This document shows positions 15,117 through 17,580 of a DNA stretch of 17,580 nucleotides, piece by piece; position 1 is the stretch's first letter, and each line of letters starts with the position of its first letter. The notes under the pieces are model-generated. The model made no database searches. It was given only the letters and a program-made list of their open reading frames with translations, and was not told the origin of the DNA. The DNA is from an uncultured Bacilli bacterium (GTDB lineage: Bacteria > Bacillota_I > Bacilli_A > RFN20 > CAG-826), in the NCBI GenBank assembly GCA_905236085.1, contig CAJOOD010000029.1:1-17580 (forward strand), written 5' to 3'. Both the position numbers and the translations under genes were made by a program.

Positions 15117-15153
15117 AAAGTTTGATGAAAAGCATAATTCATCAAACTTTTTT
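15117..15153 (+). terminator. Terminator after thyA-folA
   Basis: Perfect 13-bp stem AAAGTTTGATGAA (15117-15129) / TTCATCAAACTTT (15138-15150), 8-nt loop, then three further T. Confidence 0.92.
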
Positions 15154-15180
15154 ATAATTAAAGATTATCACATGAAGTAA

Positions 15181-15540
15181 TCAAATATCGTCTTTATTTA
15201 ACAATTTAATCAACTTGCCAAATTTGATTAAGGATTTATTTACATCATTAATATCTAGTATGTCATAAAACATGTAATTAAAACTAGATATCTCTAAACC
15301 ACATTCTTTTGCCGCTTTATCAAGATTATTTTCATTTAGATGATAATATAATTCATAGGCACCATATATCATGGATTGATCACTCAATGAATATGTACCA
15401 TCATCTTCCTTGATTAAATATAGAGTTAAAAAATCATTATCGTAATATATAAAGTCAGTAAAAATTTGCACGTAAACATCAAATTTTTCTATTTTGAGAA
15501 CATATTTAGATTCATTAAATTTCTTAATAATATTTTCCAT
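15181..15540 (-). CDS. Unknown 119-residue protein, weakly DUF1828-like
   Basis: A small acidic, aromatic-rich protein. Its middle (DNDFLTLYLIKEDDGTYSLSDQSM) recalls the beta-rich core of DUF1828 proteins, where a 'YLTDDG' segment follows a strand, but the match is loose and I do not assign a function. No signal peptide, membrane segment or cysteine cluster is seen. It starts 12 nt after the nitroreductase stop with a weak GAGA ribosome site, so it is probably the second gene of that transcript. It ends in TGA, which supports the standard code. Codon use is more A/T-rich than in thyA-folA next door. Confidence 0.7.
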   Translation of the reverse strand: MENIIKKFNESKYVLKIEKFDVYVQIFTDFIYYDNDFLTLYLIKEDDGTYSLSDQSMIYGAYELYYHLNENNLDKAAKECGLEISSFNYMFYDILDINDVNKSLIKFGKLIKLLNKDDI

Positions 15541-15552
15541 ATAATCAATCTC

Positions 15553-16062
15553 TTAAATTGTTACAATATTTTTCTCATCAAATTTATCTCTGACTTTAGA
15601 TTTATCATCATCACTAGGATATCCAACATAAATAGCGGCAAATGGTGAAGTCAAAGCCCCTAAATCTAATATCTTTCTGATTTGTTTAATATGTTTCTTG
15701 TTTGGATATATGGCACACCATACCGCTCCTAAGCCTAATTCATGAGCGGCTAATAATATATTTTCAGTCGCAGCGCCTAAATCACAATAAGCTAAATCAT
15801 GCATTGTAGGTATAGTGCTAGTTTCTTTAACGCAAGGAATAATGATAATTGGTGAATCATATTTACCAAATCTCATCACACTTTTAATTTCTTCTTTCTT
15901 ATCTTTCTTCTTAGCCACAACAAATTTCCATGGTTGTTTATTTACCGCACTTGGAGCAGCCATCGCTGCTTTTAATAATAAATTAATTTTCTCCTCTTCT
16001 ATTTCCTGAGAAGAAAAATTCCTTACCGATTTTCTTGATAAAATAGCATCAATTGTATTCAT
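15553..16062 (-). CDS. Nitroreductase-family flavoprotein
   Basis: A 169-residue FMN-dependent oxidoreductase of the nitroreductase family. The FMN-binding start is clear: ILSRKSVRNFSSQEI, then AAMAAPSAVNKQPWKFVVA, and the later DLGAATENILLAAHELGLGAVWCAIYP typical of short members. These enzymes use NAD(P)H to reduce nitro or quinone compounds, or act in other flavin chemistry; the substrate cannot be told. I chose the ATG at 16062 because AAAGGA lies about 10 nt upstream and the family normally begins just before this motif. An upstream ATG at 16089 lacks a ribosome site and would add nine residues. An IS200/IS605-type element sits directly upstream, and the extended -10 at 16111-16119 lies beside its end. 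Confidence 0.92.
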   Translation of the reverse strand: MNTIDAILSRKSVRNFSSQEIEEEKINLLLKAAMAAPSAVNKQPWKFVVAKKKDKKEEIKSVMRFGKYDSPIIIIPCVKETSTIPTMHDLAYCDLGAATENILLAAHELGLGAVWCAIYPNKKHIKQIRKILDLGALTSPFAAIYVGYPSDDDKSKVRDKFDEKNIVTI

Positions 16063-16110
16063 ATCATTCAATTCCTTTTTAAATTCCATCTTTTGGATGA
16101 TTCTTATTTC

Positions 16111-16119
16111 ATTTTATCA
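16111..16119 (-). promoter_or_regulatory. Candidate extended -10 of the nitroreductase gene
   Basis: TGATAAAAT on the minus strand, the same form as at thyA. No -35 is seen in the 15-19 nt upstream, which falls in the right end of the IS element. Confidence 0.45.
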
Positions 16120-16123
16120 TTTA

Positions 16124-16264
16124 GTGACATTCTCCCCCACTTATAGAAGATGGGGGCTTCCCACTCAAGAACTCTAACGAATTCAGTATCAATGGGCTAT
16201 CCCCGAGAGTCCCTCGGTTAAGGATATTTGTTAACAAGATATCCAAACTTGTTTAGATTAAAGG
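16124..16264 (-). ncRNA. TnpB omegaRNA scaffold / IS right end
   Basis: The 141 bases after the tnpB stop fold into several hairpins: GGATAT/ATATCC around TTGTTAACAA (16222-16244), CCGAG/CTCGG, and the terminal CCCCCA/TGGGGG hairpin. Order and sequence (CCGAGGGACTCTCGGGGATAG, later GAGTGGGAAGCCCCCA) look like known TnpB-associated RNA right ends. The mature RNA probably begins inside the 3' part of tnpB and extends past 16124 into flanking DNA as the guide. Confidence 0.7.
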
Positions 16265-17410
16265 TTAATTAGAGGGATTAAGGATCAATCTTATTCCTTC
16301 TTTTTTGATGTTTTTCGCCGCATTATAGTCACGGTCATGTTTAAAACCACATCTAGGACAAATCCAACTTCTTTGATTAAGTGTTAAATCGCTTTTTCGA
16401 TAATGACAAGCTGAACAAAGTTGACTGCTAGGAAAATATCGATCAACTTTGATTAGTTTCTTATTCAGCCACTTTAACTTATAAGATAGGTAATTAATGA
16501 AAGTTCCATATCCTAAATCAAAAATAGAAATACCTAGTTTCAACTTATCTCTTCTTTCACTCATTTCTTTTAAATCGAGATTTTCCACAAAGACATAATC
16601 ATAAGCATTGGCTAGTTTTCTGCTTACTTTATGAAGGAAGTCTTTTCTTTGATTAGCAATATGCTCATGAAGATTTTTGATTCTCATTAATTGTTTTTGA
16701 TAATGAGATGAATCTTTCTTCATGTGCGACAACTTTCTTTGTTCTTTTGCTAATTTAGTTAAAGAGTCTTGATAATAAGTTGGCATATCTAGATGATGAG
16801 CATTACTATCGACGAAGAGATGAGATAAAGAGAAATCTAATCCGATGGAATTGTTTGGATCAAGTTTCTCTTTAACATATTCAGCATAGTCAAAATATGC
16901 TTCTTCACCCATTAAAGAAACATAGTATTGTCTTCCCAAACGAGAAATACTGACTGTGCTGAATTTAAATGATTCTGGTAATTGACGATGACGAATAACT
17001 TTTATTCTTCCTAATTTTGGGATTTGGATATCATCCTTAATGAAGCGAATAGAGTTATTTATATTCATGGTCGTATAACCATAATCATTCTTTTTCTTTT
17101 TAAATTTTGGGAAATCAGCATTATGTTTAAAGAAATTGATATAGGCATCATATAAATGAATCACTGCTTGTTGAAGGGCAATAGAATCAACTTCTTTTAA
17201 ATATGGGAATGTTTCTTTATATTCAGGAAGAAGCTTAATTAAATCATACTTACTAATTACTTTATTATGATTAGCCTCATAAGATTCAATGTAGAGCGAA
17301 AGGAAGTCATCATAAACTTGACGAGAGCACCCTAAAGTTTTCGCAATTAATTCTTTTTGCAAAGGATTAGGATAGATTCTAAAGCGATATGTTCTTTTAA
17401 TCTGATTCAT
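16265..17410 (-). CDS. tnpB: TnpB RNA-guided DNA endonuclease of an IS200/IS605-type element
   Basis: A full-length 381-residue TnpB. The N-terminus YRFRIYPNPLQKELIAKTLGCSRQVYDDFL is the OrfB helix-turn-helix region. The RuvC catalytic residues are intact: D192 in GLDFS, E276 in VFVENLDL and D361 in HDRDYNAAKNI. The zinc finger is complete (C332-x2-C335, C351-x2-C354). TnpB cuts DNA at sites matching its omegaRNA guide next to a short motif and helps the element persist. TAAGGA lies 4 nt before the ATG. There is no adjacent tnpA. The right end and omegaRNA follow downstream. Confidence 0.96.
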   Translation of the reverse strand: MNQIKRTYRFRIYPNPLQKELIAKTLGCSRQVYDDFLSLYIESYEANHNKVISKYDLIKLLPEYKETFPYLKEVDSIALQQAVIHLYDAYINFFKHNADFPKFKKKKNDYGYTTMNINNSIRFIKDDIQIPKLGRIKVIRHRQLPESFKFSTVSISRLGRQYYVSLMGEEAYFDYAEYVKEKLDPNNSIGLDFSLSHLFVDSNAHHLDMPTYYQDSLTKLAKEQRKLSHMKKDSSHYQKQLMRIKNLHEHIANQRKDFLHKVSRKLANAYDYVFVENLDLKEMSERRDKLKLGISIFDLGYGTFINYLSYKLKWLNKKLIKVDRYFPSSQLCSACHYRKSDLTLNQRSWICPRCGFKHDRDYNAAKNIKKEGIRLILNPSN

Positions 17411-17494
17411 AATTTCCTTACATTGGTTTTATAGAAAAAGAGGAAAATAATGCATGAGCATTTTAGTTACCCCTTATCCGTTTTTCCTGTTTAT

Positions 17495-17522
17495 ATTATA
17501 TCAATTATTGATATAATCACAA
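17495..17522. promoter_or_regulatory. Perfect 23-bp palindrome with a leftward promoter
   Basis: ATTATATCAAT-T-ATTGATATAAT (17495-17517) has 11-bp perfect arms and carries a TATAAT on each strand. On the minus strand, TTGTGA (17522-17517), 16 nt, TATAAT (17500-17495) forms a good promoter reading toward tnpB. The remaining bases to 17580 show no gene. Confidence 0.5.
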
Positions 17523-17580
17523 TACCCGATTCATTATTTACCAATGATTATATCCAACAATTAACGAGATTGTCATCACT

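Larger units (their letters stand above)
16124..17490 (-). mobile_element. tnpB-only IS200/IS605-type element
   Basis: The element holds one gene, tnpB, with hairpins at both ends as in IS200/IS605 elements. The right end has a CCCCCA/TGGGGG hairpin extended by CTT/AAG and finishing near GTCAC (16124). The left end has an AATGC-ATGA-GCATT hairpin (17449-17462) inside AGGAAAA/TTTTCCT arms (17441-17488). No tnpA is present, so movement would need a transposase in trans. The left boundary is uncertain, about 17490-17505. No target duplication is expected for this family. Confidence 0.75.

Noticed and set aside
7293..15183. Mycoplasma-type code with TGA read as Trp
   Set aside because: The nucleoside hydrolase and the 119-residue protein end at TGA at natural family or operon boundaries, and tryptophans in the window are TGG.
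16063..16089. Upstream ATG of the nitroreductase
   Set aside because: It has no ribosome site and adds residues before the family's usual start; the ATG at 16062 has AAAGGA upstream.

Overview
The window comes from a low-GC, Gram-positive-type bacterium, most likely an uncultured gut member of the Bacilli/Mollicutes-related lineages (inference). Supporting signs are strong A+T bias, perfect AAGGAGGT ribosome sites, lipobox lipoproteins, a YhaM exoribonuclease, a RecX, and a glycolipid-type GT4 glycosyltransferase. The code appears standard: two genes end at TGA (7293-7295 and 15181-15183), unlike mycoplasmas that read TGA as Trp.

Layout. 1-2369 (+): the 3' end of an unrecognised gene overlaps a 605-residue lipoprotein gene that ends at a hairpin terminator. 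2376-2868 (+): a HIT-family hydrolase with its own promoter and a strong terminator, which can also serve the convergent genes. 7170-2884 (-): a tightly packed operon of flippase-like membrane protein, GT4 glycosyltransferase, RecX and YhaM, with 1-nt gaps or overlaps. 11829-7293 (-): a FecCD-type metal/metallophore ABC importer (permease, ATPase, lipoprotein receptor), with a class I methyltransferase and a nucleoside hydrolase following in line.

11830-13250 is an accessory-looking island. It holds a TetR regulator (+) flanked by two paralogous 73-75 residue proteins (-). Both small genes carry the same kind of 5' leader: a conserved CGTC-N8-GACG-GTTAAA core enclosed by a stem that hides the ribosome site, with two compensatory base-pair changes between copies. 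This looks like a cis-acting RNA and is the best candidate here for an undescribed system. A dyad in front of tetR shares a 14-nt block with two sites in front of the ABC importer, which suggests one local regulatory circuit.

13300-15153 (+): AT-rich spacer, tRNA-Leu(UAG) with promoter and terminator, then a thyA-folA operon for dTMP and folate recycling. 16062-15181 (-): a nitroreductase and a small unknown protein. 17490-16124 (-): a tnpB-only IS200/IS605-type element with intact catalytic residues and a typical omegaRNA/right-end region. It is inserted directly upstream of the nitroreductase, so its natural guide would be the nitroreductase promoter. The window ends in an intergenic stretch with a perfect 23-bp palindrome.
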